This document shows positions 33,051 through 40,881 of a stretch of DNA of 64,000 nt, in pieces. The stretch's first letter is position 1; each line of letters begins with the position of its first letter. A program made the translations under genes and the position numbers. Source of the DNA: Modestobacter marinus (GTDB lineage Bacteria > Actinomycetota > Actinomycetes > Mycobacteriales > Geodermatophilaceae); the NCBI RefSeq assembly GCF_019799945.1, contig NZ_JABGCH010000002.1, positions 230,219 through 294,218 of the forward strand. Direction: 5' to 3'. Below the pieces are notes generated by a model that saw only the letters and a list, made by a program, of their open reading frames with translations, searched no databases and had not been told where the DNA came from.

Positions 33051-35885
33051 ATGGCCGCGAGGCAGGTGTCCCCGCTGCGCATCGAGGTGCTCGGGTCGTT
33101 GCGGCTGACCGTGTCCGGGACACCCGTGGACGTGCCCGGCACCAAGCGGCGGGCGGTCCTCGGGCTGCTGGCCCTGGCGGAAGGCCGGATGGTGACCGTC
33201 GACTCCCTCGTCGACGCGCTGTGGCCGTCGGAGGTGCCGGACTCGGGCCGGCAGGCGCTGCACAGCCACGTGTCCCGGCTGCGGGGGCACCTCGGCCCGG
33301 CGGCCGCCCGGCTGGAGACCGGCGCCGACGGCTACCGGCTCGCGGTCGACGGCGAGGACCTGGACCTGGCGCAGGCGCGGTCGCTGCTGGCTGCGGCGCG
33401 CACGCGCGCGCCGGCCGATCCGGCTGCTGCGATGGAACTGCTGCGGCAGGCGCACGGGCTGTGGCGGGGGCCCGTGCTCGCGGACCTGGTGCACGTCGCG
33501 CCGATCGCCGCGGCGGTCGAGGAGTGCGGGCAGCTGCACCGCGAGGTCACCGATGCCCTGGTCGCGACCGCGATCGCGGCGGGGCAGGCGGCCGACGTCC
33601 TCGGCCTGGCCGCGGCCGCCCAGGCCGAGGACCCACTGCGCGAGCCCGCCGTCCTGCTGCTGATGCGGGCGCTGGCGGCGGCCGGGCAGGCGCCGGACGC
33701 GCTGCGGGCCGGGCGGGAGTACCGCCGCCGGCTCACCGACGAGGTCGGCCTCGACCCGTCGCCGGCACTGGACGAGCTCGAGCGGGAGATCGCCGGCGGG
33801 GCGCTGGGGGCGGCACCGGTCCGGTCCGGGTCGCCCGCGCGGCCGGCGACGGCGTTGATCGGCCGGGAGACGCAGGTGGCGGCCCTCCACCGGGTGCTCA
33901 CGTCCGAGCGGCTGGTCACCGTCGTCGGGCCGGGCGGGGTGGGCAAGACCCGGGTCGCCCTTGAAGTGGCGCGGGCGAGTGGGCCGGCGACGGTGCTGCT
34001 GCTCGGACCGGTCACCGACCCCGCCGCCGTGCCGCACGCCCTGGCGGCGGCCCTCGACCTGCGGGTGGTCCAGGGCGACGTCCTGGCGGCGTGCCTCGCC
34101 GTCCTCGGTGACCGTCCCTGCCTGCTGGTGGTCGACAACTGCGAGCACCTGCTCGACCCGGTCCGGGACACGGTCGCGGACGTGCTGGCCGCCTGCCCCC
34201 GGGTGTCCGTGCTGGCCACCAGCCGGGAGCGGCTCGGGCTGGCGGCCGAGCACACCTTCCGGCTCGCGCCGCTGCCGGTGCCCCGCCCCGGCCAGGACCC
34301 GCTGCGGGCGGCCTCGGTGACGCTGTTCCTCGACCGTGCCCGGCGGGTGCGTCCCGGTCCGCCGATCGCGCCGGCCGAGCTGCCCACGGTCGCCGAGATC
34401 GTGCACCGGCTGGACGGGATGCCGCTGGCCATCGAGCTCGCCGCCGGGCGGCTGTCCAGCTTCTCCCCCGGCGACCTGCGCGACCGGCTGGACCGCTCGC
34501 TGGACCTGCTCGGCGGCGGGTCCGGGCCGAGCGGGGACGCCCGGCACCGCACGCTCCGCGCGACCGTGGCATGGTCCTACGACCTGCTCGCCGAGGACGA
34601 GCAGAGGTTGTTCCGCCAGCTGTCGGTCTTCACCGACGGCGTCGACCTGGACACCGCGGAACGCCTCGCCGCCGATCTGGGGGTCGACGGCGACCCGGGG
34701 CGGCTGCTGGCCCACCTGGTCGACGCGTCGATGCTCGACGCCGACCTCAGCGCCGGCACCCGGTACCGGATGCTGGAGACGCTGCGGGCGTTCGGCATGG
34801 ACCGGCTGGCCGCGGCCGGTGAGGAGGCCGACGCCGTCGACCGCCTGATCCGGTGGGCCGTCGACCTCGCCGGGTGGATCGACGCCACGATCGACACGGA
34901 CCGTGAGCCGGCGGCCGACCGGGTCCTGCGGCGGGAGCTGGCCAACCTGCGCACGGCCTGGCGGCTGGCCCGCGAGCGCGGTCGCCTGGACGCCACCACG
35001 GCGATCATCGGCGGGCTGTTCGACGCCATCGCCTACCGGGACATGGTCGAGCTCCGGGGATGGGCCGAGGAGCTCGCCGGGGAGCCGGAGCTCCTCTCCC
35101 ACCCCCGGGCGGCCGTCGTCCTCGGCACCGCCGGCGAGGCCGCCTACCACCGCGGCGACCGCGCCGTCGCCGAGCGGCTGGTTCGAACGGGATTGGACCT
35201 CGTCACCGACGACCGGGGGGCCTGGGTGTGCCTGATGGTGCTGTCGGTCGTCGACCTGGCGCGGGGCGCACACGCCGACGCCACTGCCCACGCGCTCGCC
35301 GCGTCCCGGCTCACGGCCCGGCCCCGCGAGAACCTCGGGGTGGCCGCGCTGGCCATGGCCTACGCCGGCGACCTGGACGGAGCGCGGGCGCTCAACGAGC
35401 GGGGGCTCGACCGGGCGAGGTCACCCTCGATGCGGTCATGGGCGACGTACGTCCGCGGGGAGATTGACAGCCTCGCCGGCCGCAGTGAGTCCGCCGAGTC
35501 GGCGTACGTACGCGCGATCGAGCTGGCCCGGGCGTCGGGCGGCACCTTCCTGGAGGGCGTGGCGACGGTGGGGCTGCTCGCGGAGCGCGCGCGGAGCGGC
35601 CGCACGCGCGAGGCGTTGAGCGGCTATCGCGAGGTGATCGACTACTTCGCCCGGACCGGCGACTGGACGCACCTGTGGGCGACGCTGCGCAACCTCGCCG
35701 ACCTGCTGCGCGGGCTGGGCGACGGGGAGACGGCAGCCCAGCTCGACGCCGCGGCCGACGCGGCGCCGGACGCCCCGGCGGACGACCGGCGGCCGCGGGT
35801 GCCGCTGCCGGGGCCGGCGCCCGGTCGCGGCGCCGTCCTGCAGCTGGCCCGGGAGGCGGTCGCCCGCAACCTCACCCGGTCGTGA
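33051..35885 (+). CDS. AfsR/SARP family activator with intact NB-ARC-type ATPase (SARP2)
   Basis: A 944-residue regulator. Residues 8-100 are the winged-helix DNA-binding domain (LRIEVLGSLRLTVSGTPVDV), 101-250 the BTAD domain, about 265-560 an NB-ARC-like ATPase with intact Walker A GPGGVGKT (293-300) and Walker B CLLVVDNCEHLLD, then a helical TPR-like end. The ATG at 33051 has GGGAGG seven bases upstream and is chosen over 33027. It diverges from the methyltransferase, whose promoter carries GNCAGCG heptads matching those of PIG-L no. 2. The tail (PADDRRPRVPLPGPAPGRG) is low-complexity. Confidence 0.87.
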   Translation: MAARQVSPLRIEVLGSLRLTVSGTPVDVPGTKRRAVLGLLALAEGRMVTVDSLVDALWPSEVPDSGRQALHSHVSRLRGHLGPAAARLETGADGYRLAVDGEDLDLAQARSLLAAARTRAPADPAAAMELLRQAHGLWRGPVLADLVHVAPIAAAVEECGQLHREVTDALVATAIAAGQAADVLGLAAAAQAEDPLREPAVLLLMRALAAAGQAPDALRAGREYRRRLTDEVGLDPSPALDELEREIAGGALGAAPVRSGSPARPATALIGRETQVAALHRVLTSERLVTVVGPGGVGKTRVALEVARASGPATVLLLGPVTDPAAVPHALAAALDLRVVQGDVLAACLAVLGDRPCLLVVDNCEHLLDPVRDTVADVLAACPRVSVLATSRERLGLAAEHTFRLAPLPVPRPGQDPLRAASVTLFLDRARRVRPGPPIAPAELPTVAEIVHRLDGMPLAIELAAGRLSSFSPGDLRDRLDRSLDLLGGGSGPSGDARHRTLRATVAWSYDLLAEDEQRLFRQLSVFTDGVDLDTAERLAADLGVDGDPGRLLAHLVDASMLDADLSAGTRYRMLETLRAFGMDRLAAAGEEADAVDRLIRWAVDLAGWIDATIDTDREPAADRVLRRELANLRTAWRLARERGRLDATTAIIGGLFDAIAYRDMVELRGWAEELAGEPELLSHPRAAVVLGTAGEAAYHRGDRAVAERLVRTGLDLVTDDRGAWVCLMVLSVVDLARGAHADATAHALAASRLTARPRENLGVAALAMAYAGDLDGARALNERGLDRARSPSMRSWATYVRGEIDSLAGRSESAESAYVRAIELARASGGTFLEGVATVGLLAERARSGRTREALSGYREVIDYFARTGDWTHLWATLRNLADLLRGLGDGETAAQLDAAADAAPDAPADDRRPRVPLPGPAPGRGAVLQLAREAVARNLTRS

Positions 35886-36032
35886 CCGGGCCCCGCAGGT
35901 GTGGAGGGTCGACCCGCAGGTGGGGGCTGCCGCCACCCAGGGTGGCTACTGACGGGGTCGGCGGTGCCCGACTGTTGAGGCAGGCCACCGCAGGGTCGTC
36001 CGGCGGGGGCAGCCAGACCAGGAGGTCGTCCC

Positions 36033-36293
36033 ATGTTGCGTCACTCGCCGAGGTTGAGGGCAGTTCCGGCGTCACGCGGTTCGCGCTCGGAGCGCGAGGC
36101 GGCCGCGCGGAACGGCTGGCTCCGTGACCACCTGATCCGCGAGCACGGCCGGACCGAGCGGGAGCTCCAGGGCATGGACCTCGAGGACCTGCACCGCTTC
36201 GAGCACGTGGAGCAGGAACTGGGCCTGATCGAGCTCAGCCACCGGCACGCGGACGCCTTCGCCGAGGTGGACGAGCTGCCGATCCCCGCCTGA
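36033..36293 (+). CDS. Small hydrophilic protein of unknown function
   Basis: An 86-residue protein with a basic N-terminus and an acidic, helical rest (RDHLIREHGRTERELQGMDLEDLHRFEHVEQELGLIELSHRH). AGGAGG precedes the ATG with good spacing. Many His, Glu and Arg residues and no hydrophobic segment. No family recognised. The upstream 35886-36032 interval has a direct repeat (CCCGCAGGTG) but no clear promoter. Confidence 0.6.
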   Translation: MLRHSPRLRAVPASRGSRSEREAAARNGWLRDHLIREHGRTERELQGMDLEDLHRFEHVEQELGLIELSHRHADAFAEVDELPIPA

Positions 36294-36517
36294 CGCGGAC
36301 GACCCGTGCCGCCGTCGAGCACGTGCCCCCCGCCCCCGCCGGTTCCCGGTCGGGCGTGCCCGGTCGCGTGCTCCCGCCGGCCGAAGCCTCGGGGGCCGCG
36401 TCGACGTCTGGGGCCGGCACATCCGCAGCACCGACGTCCTCCGTCAGCCTGCCCCCCTCTGTGGTCGCCAGCAGTCGGGCGCAGCTCATGTCACCCCATC
36501 GATGAAGGAGACCGGCG

Positions 36518-37234
36518 ATGACCGACACGAACAGGACCCCGATGACCCGGCTGGGACGGGGGGTCGACCCCGCAGTTGCCCCTCCGGCCGGGAGGACCAG
36601 CGGCACGGCACTGCACCGGCCGCCTCCCGACCGCCTCGGGCCCTCGGCTTCCTACACTTCCCCGCAGGCGTGGGCCGGGTCGTACGCGACAGGTCCGGGA
36701 GTTCCGCCCCCTCCACCGGCCGGCTCGCAAGCGCCGCCTCCGCGACGGGGGCGACGACGTCTCCTCCTGTCGCTGCTGGCCGTGCTGGCGATCGTGATCA
36801 CCGGGTACGCCCTCAGCGATGGCAGCGCGGCTCCAGCACCGCCACGCGAACAGGGGATCGAGGTCCCCGAGCCGACGGCGCTGTCGCCGCTCGACCTGCA
36901 GCCCGGCGACTGCTACAACGCGGCGGCTCTTCCCGCCGACGGCTCCGAGGCCCCCATCAGCTCCGTCGAGGCGGTGCCGTGCACGGACCCGCACACCGCC
37001 CAGGTCATCACGAAGCTCGGGTACGCGGGACAGGACTACACCGACGTCGTCGACACGAGGGCACCCGAGGACTGCGCGGGCGAGACCCAGGCGCTGCTCC
37101 GTCCAGAGGTGCTCGTGGACCCGGCCTACTCGTTCGGCCAGATCCACCCGACCCTCCTGTCCTGGCCGCGGATCTCGACCGTCGCCTGCATCGTCGTCAC
37201 GGAGACCCCCACGACCGGGTCGACGCTGATCTGA
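36518..37234 (+). CDS. Septum-formation-domain membrane-anchored protein
   Basis: A 238-residue type II membrane protein. Residues 1-78 are a Pro-rich cytoplasmic part, residues 79-98 the membrane anchor (RRLLLSLLAVLAIVITGYAL), and the rest an exported domain with four cysteines: DLQPGDCYNAAALP, VEAVPCTDPHTAQVITKLGY, APEDCAGETQALL and STVACIVVTETP. The GDCxN and VPCxxPHxxxV pattern is that of the actinobacterial septum-formation domain (PF13845). Two disulfides are likely. GGAGA precedes the ATG. The 36294-36517 gap shows no other gene I can support. Confidence 0.75.
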   Translation: MTDTNRTPMTRLGRGVDPAVAPPAGRTSGTALHRPPPDRLGPSASYTSPQAWAGSYATGPGVPPPPPAGSQAPPPRRGRRRLLLSLLAVLAIVITGYALSDGSAAPAPPREQGIEVPEPTALSPLDLQPGDCYNAAALPADGSEAPISSVEAVPCTDPHTAQVITKLGYAGQDYTDVVDTRAPEDCAGETQALLRPEVLVDPAYSFGQIHPTLLSWPRISTVACIVVTETPTTGSTLI

Positions 37235-37342
37235 CTCGTCCACCGGACGACCAGCGCTCGAGGCGGGCGCGACGTACCGGCCCACCGCACCTGTCGGATG
37301 CGCTGGTGTGCGGCCGGCCCGTCTCCTCCGACACCGACGCCC

Positions 37343-37377
37343 ACAGAGCCCCACGGTCAGTGACCGTGGGGCTCTGT
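37343..37377. terminator. Near-perfect palindromic bidirectional terminator
   Basis: Two 17-base arms (37343-37359 and 37361-37377) around a single G, lying between convergent genes (septum-formation-like, rightward; DUF6529, leftward). The inner part CCCCACGGTC...GACCGTGGGG is nearly the same as in the terminator at 19-55. Confidence 0.8.
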
Positions 37378-37411
37378 CGTGCGGCGAAGGGGACCTGCCT
37401 CGCCCACTCCG

Positions 37412-37993
37412 CTACCCGGCCGGGCTCGGCCAGCCCTTGGTGCCGATGTACCAGGCGGACGAGGTCAGCACGGCCAGGACGAGCAGGGTGAAGAGCAGTC
37501 CACCGGCAACCGGTAAGAACCATCCGGGAGCGCGCCGCGACCGGACCGCGGTCACCTTCACGACCAGCGCGCCGACGACGGCGCAGCCGAGCAGGCCGTG
37601 CACGAACGAGCGCGTGGAGACCGGCGTGCCGTCCGGCAGCGTCCCGACCTCCAGGCCCAACGACCACAGGCAGTGGTACGCGACGAACACCGACAGCAGG
37701 ACGGCGATGACCCCGGTGGTCCGGTGCGCCGTGCCCACCCAGGACGGCGCCTTGACCCCGAGCTTGCCGTACATCCAGAGCGCTCCCAGGAGCTGGACGA
37801 CGGCGAGCACCCCGATCCCCGTCGAGACCACGGTCTTCATGGCCAGGACGGTCGGGTAGCCGAGCGTCGTCGTGCCGTCGAGGGTCGGGTCGTGCAGCCG
37901 CCCGAACACCCCGACGAGCACCGCCACGACGGCGCCCGCGGCGAAGGCCGCCAGCGGGATGGTCTTGCCCTTCTGTGCCGTGATGTCCGCCAT
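37412..37993 (-). CDS. DUF6529 multi-pass membrane protein
   Basis: A 193-residue protein with five likely transmembrane segments. Histidines within or next to helices (GTAHRTTGVIAVLLSVFVAYHCLWSL, TRSFVHGLLGCAVVGALVVKV) are spaced like the haem ligands of small cytochrome b561-type proteins; haem binding is inference. The family is annotated DUF6529. The ATG is preceded by GGTCCGATGGCGG without a strong ribosome binding site. It stands alone behind the bidirectional terminator. Confidence 0.72.
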   Translation of the reverse strand: MADITAQKGKTIPLAAFAAGAVVAVLVGVFGRLHDPTLDGTTTLGYPTVLAMKTVVSTGIGVLAVVQLLGALWMYGKLGVKAPSWVGTAHRTTGVIAVLLSVFVAYHCLWSLGLEVGTLPDGTPVSTRSFVHGLLGCAVVGALVVKVTAVRSRRAPGWFLPVAGGLLFTLLVLAVLTSSAWYIGTKGWPSPAG

Positions 37994-38064
37994 CGGACCA
38001 GGATTCTCCGGGCGCTGCCGGTTGGGAATGGCCCGACCGCGCGTCGCCGTCCGGCTGCGGCGGC

Positions 38065-38838
38065 TCAGCCGGTCATGGAGCGGGCGACCCGCTGCTGCTC
38101 AGCGGCCACCGGCTGCCGCGGACGCTCGACGAACCCCTCCTCGCCGACCCAGGCCGTGTAGCGGTCCAGCCCGAGCGCCGCGATCAGCCCGGCAGTCTGG
38201 GTCTCCTGGGCGGCCAGCGCCCGGACCTTGCGCGCCGCCAGGTCGGGCGGCAGTTCGAGGTCGACGACCAGCCGCTCGGCGGGGACGACGACCGGGTAGC
38301 CGGGCAGGTACACCCCGAGGTCCGAGTCGAGATCGCGCCACCGGGCCACCCGCTGCTCGGGGAAGGCGGCCTGCAGCAGCCGCGCGCCGGCGGGGGCCAC
38401 CCGGTCGAAGGCGGCCGCCGTCCACGCCGAGACCGCCTGGTGGTCGGGATGACCGGTGATGCCGTCCGGGCCGAAGGTCAGCACCGTGTCCGGCGCGACC
38501 TCCTCGATCACCGCGCACAGCCGCGCGACCGCCTCCGCGGGTGGCACCGACGCGCAGGTGCCGTCCCGGTACGGGAGCCAGTGGTGCTCGGTCACCCCGA
38601 GCACCGCCAGGCAGCGCGCCAGCTCCCGGGTCCGCTCCTCGGCCAGCCGCTCCGGCGGCCAGGTCTCCGGGTCCGGGGTGCCGTGCTCGCCACGCGTCGC
38701 GGTGACGCACACGACCCGGGACCCGTGGTCGCGGGCCGCGGCCATGAGGGCGGCGGACAGGTACGCCTCGTCGTCGGGATGGGCCCAGACGCCCAGGATC
38801 GTGCCCAGCTCGCCGACGTCGGACGGTGTGGTGATCAT
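38065..38838 (-). CDS. PIG-L family Zn-dependent deacetylase (no. 2)
   Basis: A 257-residue LmbE/PIG-L protein paralogous to the one at 16679. Zinc motif WAHPDDEAYLSAALM near residue 17 and second motif TFGPDGITGHPDHQAV. MshB and Mca, the mycothiol enzymes, are the best-known actinobacterial members, but the many uncharacterised paralogues have other substrates. GGAGG precedes the ATG. The promoter carries three SARP-type heptads of the GNCAGCG family, pointing to SARP2. The C-terminal tail (RPRQPVAAEQQRVARSMTG) differs from that of no. 1. Confidence 0.85.
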   Translation of the reverse strand: MITTPSDVGELGTILGVWAHPDDEAYLSAALMAAARDHGSRVVCVTATRGEHGTPDPETWPPERLAEERTRELARCLAVLGVTEHHWLPYRDGTCASVPPAEAVARLCAVIEEVAPDTVLTFGPDGITGHPDHQAVSAWTAAAFDRVAPAGARLLQAAFPEQRVARWRDLDSDLGVYLPGYPVVVPAERLVVDLELPPDLAARKVRALAAQETQTAGLIAALGLDRYTAWVGEEGFVERPRQPVAAEQQRVARSMTG

Positions 38839-38871
38839 GGTCGCGCCTCCTGGCTGCCGCTGACGGCGTCC

Positions 38872-38914
38872 ATCCTGGCGGGCGGCGCTGGCAGGGCGCT
38901 GTCACGCCGCTGAC
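38872..38914 (-). promoter_or_regulatory. SARP-type operator-promoter (three heptads) of PIG-L no. 2
   Basis: On the minus strand: GTCAGCG (38914-38908), GCGT, GACAGCG (38903-38897), CCCT, GCCAGCG (38892-38886), 8 bp CCGCCCGC, then -10-like CAGGAT (38877-38872). Three heptads at an exact 11-bp period, 8 bp from the -10. The start ATG is 33 bp further on. Confidence 0.72.
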
Positions 38915-38977
38915 GCCGGGGCCGGCGCCCGGCGGCGGCTCGGGCACCGGAGACCCCCGGCACCCGAGCCCGCCAGT

Positions 38978-39787
38978 TCAGGGCCCGGCGGCGTCGCTCA
39001 TCCGCTTGGTGAAGTGGTCGGCGATCATGTCCGCCACCCGCTGCACGCACACCTCGCCGATGGCGCTGGAGAACCCGTGGGCATCACCCAGCACGCCGTT
39101 GTCCGACAGCGCGGTCATCCCGTCGTTGAAGAGGCGTTGCAGCATCTCGTCGTTCACCGGCCCGACGTAGCCCCGGACGACCTGCTCGGTCCGCACCTCG
39201 CCGGGACGGATGAACGAGTAGACCGAGGACTCGGCGACGTCCGCGTGCCCGCCGACGTGGTCGGGGTCCACACCCGCGTGCTCGACGGCCGACCGCCACA
39301 CCGCGACCAGGCCTTGCAGGTCGGCGAAGACGATCACCCGGCAGTCCGGCCCCACCAGGTCGTTCAGCCGCTGCTCCATGTCCGCCAGCGGCGCGAAGTT
39401 CCCGCCGTGCCCGGAGAAGCACAGGATGGTGCGGAAGCCGTGCGCGGCGAGGCTCCGGCAGTAGTCGGAGTAGACCGCCTCGAAGGTCTCCGGCCGGAGG
39501 CTGATCGTCCCGGGGAAGGCCATGTGGTGCGGCGAGACACCGACCCGGATGGTCGGGGCCACCAGCGCCGTCCCGAGTCGCTCGGCGACCTCCCGGCCGA
39601 GCCGCTCGGCGTGGACGGCGTCCACGTCGAGCGGCAGGTGGGGGCCGTGCTGCTCCACCGCTCCGCACGGGACGATGACGTCGCGCCGCCCCTCGGCGAG
39701 CGCCGTCCGGATCTCCTCGTAGGTCATCTCCTCCAGCAGCACGTGGTCGCCCCGCTGGTCGGAGCCGGCGGTGTGGTCGGGCGTCAC
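38978..39787 (-). CDS. Creatininase family amidohydrolase
   Basis: A 269-residue creatininase-fold metal enzyme. Metal ligands are in IVPCGAVEQHGPHLPLDVDA, CFSGHGGNFAPL and VGGHADVAESSVYSF. Family members hydrolyse cyclic amides (creatinine) or formamides and act in cofactor synthesis (MftE). The GTG at 39787 overlaps the RidA stop as GTGA, giving translational coupling. With RidA it suggests breakdown of a nitrogen compound with an enamine/imine intermediate (inference). Confidence 0.87.
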   Translation of the reverse strand: MTPDHTAGSDQRGDHVLLEEMTYEEIRTALAEGRRDVIVPCGAVEQHGPHLPLDVDAVHAERLGREVAERLGTALVAPTIRVGVSPHHMAFPGTISLRPETFEAVYSDYCRSLAAHGFRTILCFSGHGGNFAPLADMEQRLNDLVGPDCRVIVFADLQGLVAVWRSAVEHAGVDPDHVGGHADVAESSVYSFIRPGEVRTEQVVRGYVGPVNDEMLQRLFNDGMTALSDNGVLGDAHGFSSAIGEVCVQRVADMIADHFTKRMSDAAGP

Positions 39788-40248
39788 GACACCACCCGCA
39801 CCACGGCCTCGATCTCGACGGAGATGTCGAAGGGCAGCTCGGCCATGCCGACAGCGGACCGGGCGCCCCGGCCGGCGTCCCCGAGCACCTCGGCGAGCAG
39901 GTCGGAGCACCCGTCGATGACGGCGGGTGTGCGGTTGAACCCCGGTCGGCAGTTCACCATCCCGAACAGCTTCACCACCTGCTGGACCCGGCCGAGGTCG
40001 CCCAGCTCGGCCCGCAGCGCGGCCAGCAGCTGCAGCCCGGTGAGCCGCGCGGCCTCCCGCGCGGTGTCCAGGTCGAGCCCGCCGTCCCCCACCTTGCCGG
40101 TCACCAGGCTGCCGTCGGGCCCGACCGGCCCCATCCCGGACAGGAACACCAGGTCGCCGGCCGCCATGGCCGGGACGTAGTTGCCCCCCGGCGCCATCGG
40201 TTCCGGCAGCTCGATCCCGAGCTCTCGCAGTCGCGCGTCGACGTCCAT
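39784..40248 (-). CDS. RidA family (YjgF/YER057c/UK114) protein
   Basis: A 154-residue RidA-fold protein. Core: NYVPAMAAGDLVFLSGMGPVGPDG..., VVKLFGMVNCRPGFNRTPAVIDGCSDLL and ARSAVGMAELPFDISVEIEAVVRV. The catalytic Arg of true RidA imine deaminases (in a NCRPGF-like segment) is present. First gene of a two-gene operon with creatininase, divergent from the thioesterase-monooxygenase pair over a 132-bp region. Confidence 0.85.
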   Translation of the reverse strand: MDVDARLRELGIELPEPMAPGGNYVPAMAAGDLVFLSGMGPVGPDGSLVTGKVGDGGLDLDTAREAARLTGLQLLAALRAELGDLGRVQQVVKLFGMVNCRPGFNRTPAVIDGCSDLLAEVLGDAGRGARSAVGMAELPFDISVEIEAVVRVVS

Positions 40249-40275
40249 GGCCTGATCGTGGCCTGTCCCGGGCGA

Positions 40276-40330
40276 GTCGTGCACACCGTGCTCGTCGGGC
40301 GGCGGGGCACTACGGTCGTCGGTCGTGCAC
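40276..40330. promoter_or_regulatory. Direct repeats around a -10 in the RidA/thioesterase divergent region
   Basis: GTCGTGCAC occurs at 40276-40284 and 40322-40330. Between them is a rightward -10-like TACGGT (40311-40316). The two copies are 46 bp apart. They could be a shared operator for both divergent operons. Confidence 0.4.
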
Positions 40331-40380
40331 CGGCCCGGGGCGACGACCGCGGTCCCGGCGGAGAGCTGCGAGGTGACCGC

Positions 40381-40881
40381 GTGAAGCCCGTCCCGATCGG
40401 CGCCGCGGCGGACCTGGACGTCGTGGTGACGGCGGAGATGACCGTCCGGTTCGACGAGCTCGGCCCGGTGCACCCGGTGTACGCGACCTACTCGATGGCC
40501 AAGCACTTCGAGGAGGCCGGGCGCAAGCTGCTCCTCCGCCACCTCGAGGACGGCGAGGCCGGCATCGGACGGGCGGTGTCCGTGGAGCACCTGGCACCGA
40601 GCTGGGTGGGCGACACGATCCGGGTGACGGCCCGGTGCGCCCAGCTGCAGGGCACCCGGCTGACGTGCGAGTGCTCCGCCGTGGACGCCGGCGGCCGGCT
40701 GCTCGGCCGGGGTACGACGGTCCAGGTGGTGCTGCCCTGGGACGTCCTGGAGGCCCGCCTCGGCACGGGGGCGGAAGGCATGGTCAGCCGCTCGCCGGCG
40801 GTGGAGACTTCACCCGGCCGGGGGCGGGGGCCCGAACCGGACCCAGCGGCAGCGGACGGCCGGACGGGAGACCCGCCATGA
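40381..40881 (+). CDS. Thioesterase, FlK-like hotdog fold
   Basis: A 166-residue hotdog protein. VHPVYATYSMAKHFEEAGRKLLLRHLEDGEAGIGRAVSVEHLAPSWVGDTIRVTARC matches the fluoroacetyl-CoA-thioesterase-like group; the C-terminal 30 residues are low-complexity. The GTG at 40381 with GAGG upstream is preferred. Its TGA overlaps the ATG of the FAD monooxygenase gene (ATGA). Probably hydrolyses a short acyl-CoA made or used with that enzyme. Confidence 0.8.
   Translation: MKPVPIGAAADLDVVVTAEMTVRFDELGPVHPVYATYSMAKHFEEAGRKLLLRHLEDGEAGIGRAVSVEHLAPSWVGDTIRVTARCAQLQGTRLTCECSAVDAGGRLLGRGTTVQVVLPWDVLEARLGTGAEGMVSRSPAVETSPGRGRGPEPDPAAADGRTGDPP

Noticed and set aside
31848-35291. Minus-strand frame of 1147 codons joining the methyltransferase with the region over SARP2
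   Set aside because: Only the last 348 codons from the ATG at 32894 with AAGGAG are a real methyltransferase; the rest is SARP2 antisense.
36235-36606. Minus-strand frame with a plausible-looking MSCARLLATTEGGRLTEDVG stretch
   Set aside because: No start signal, overlaps two plus-strand genes with good ribosome binding sites, and low-complexity composition.
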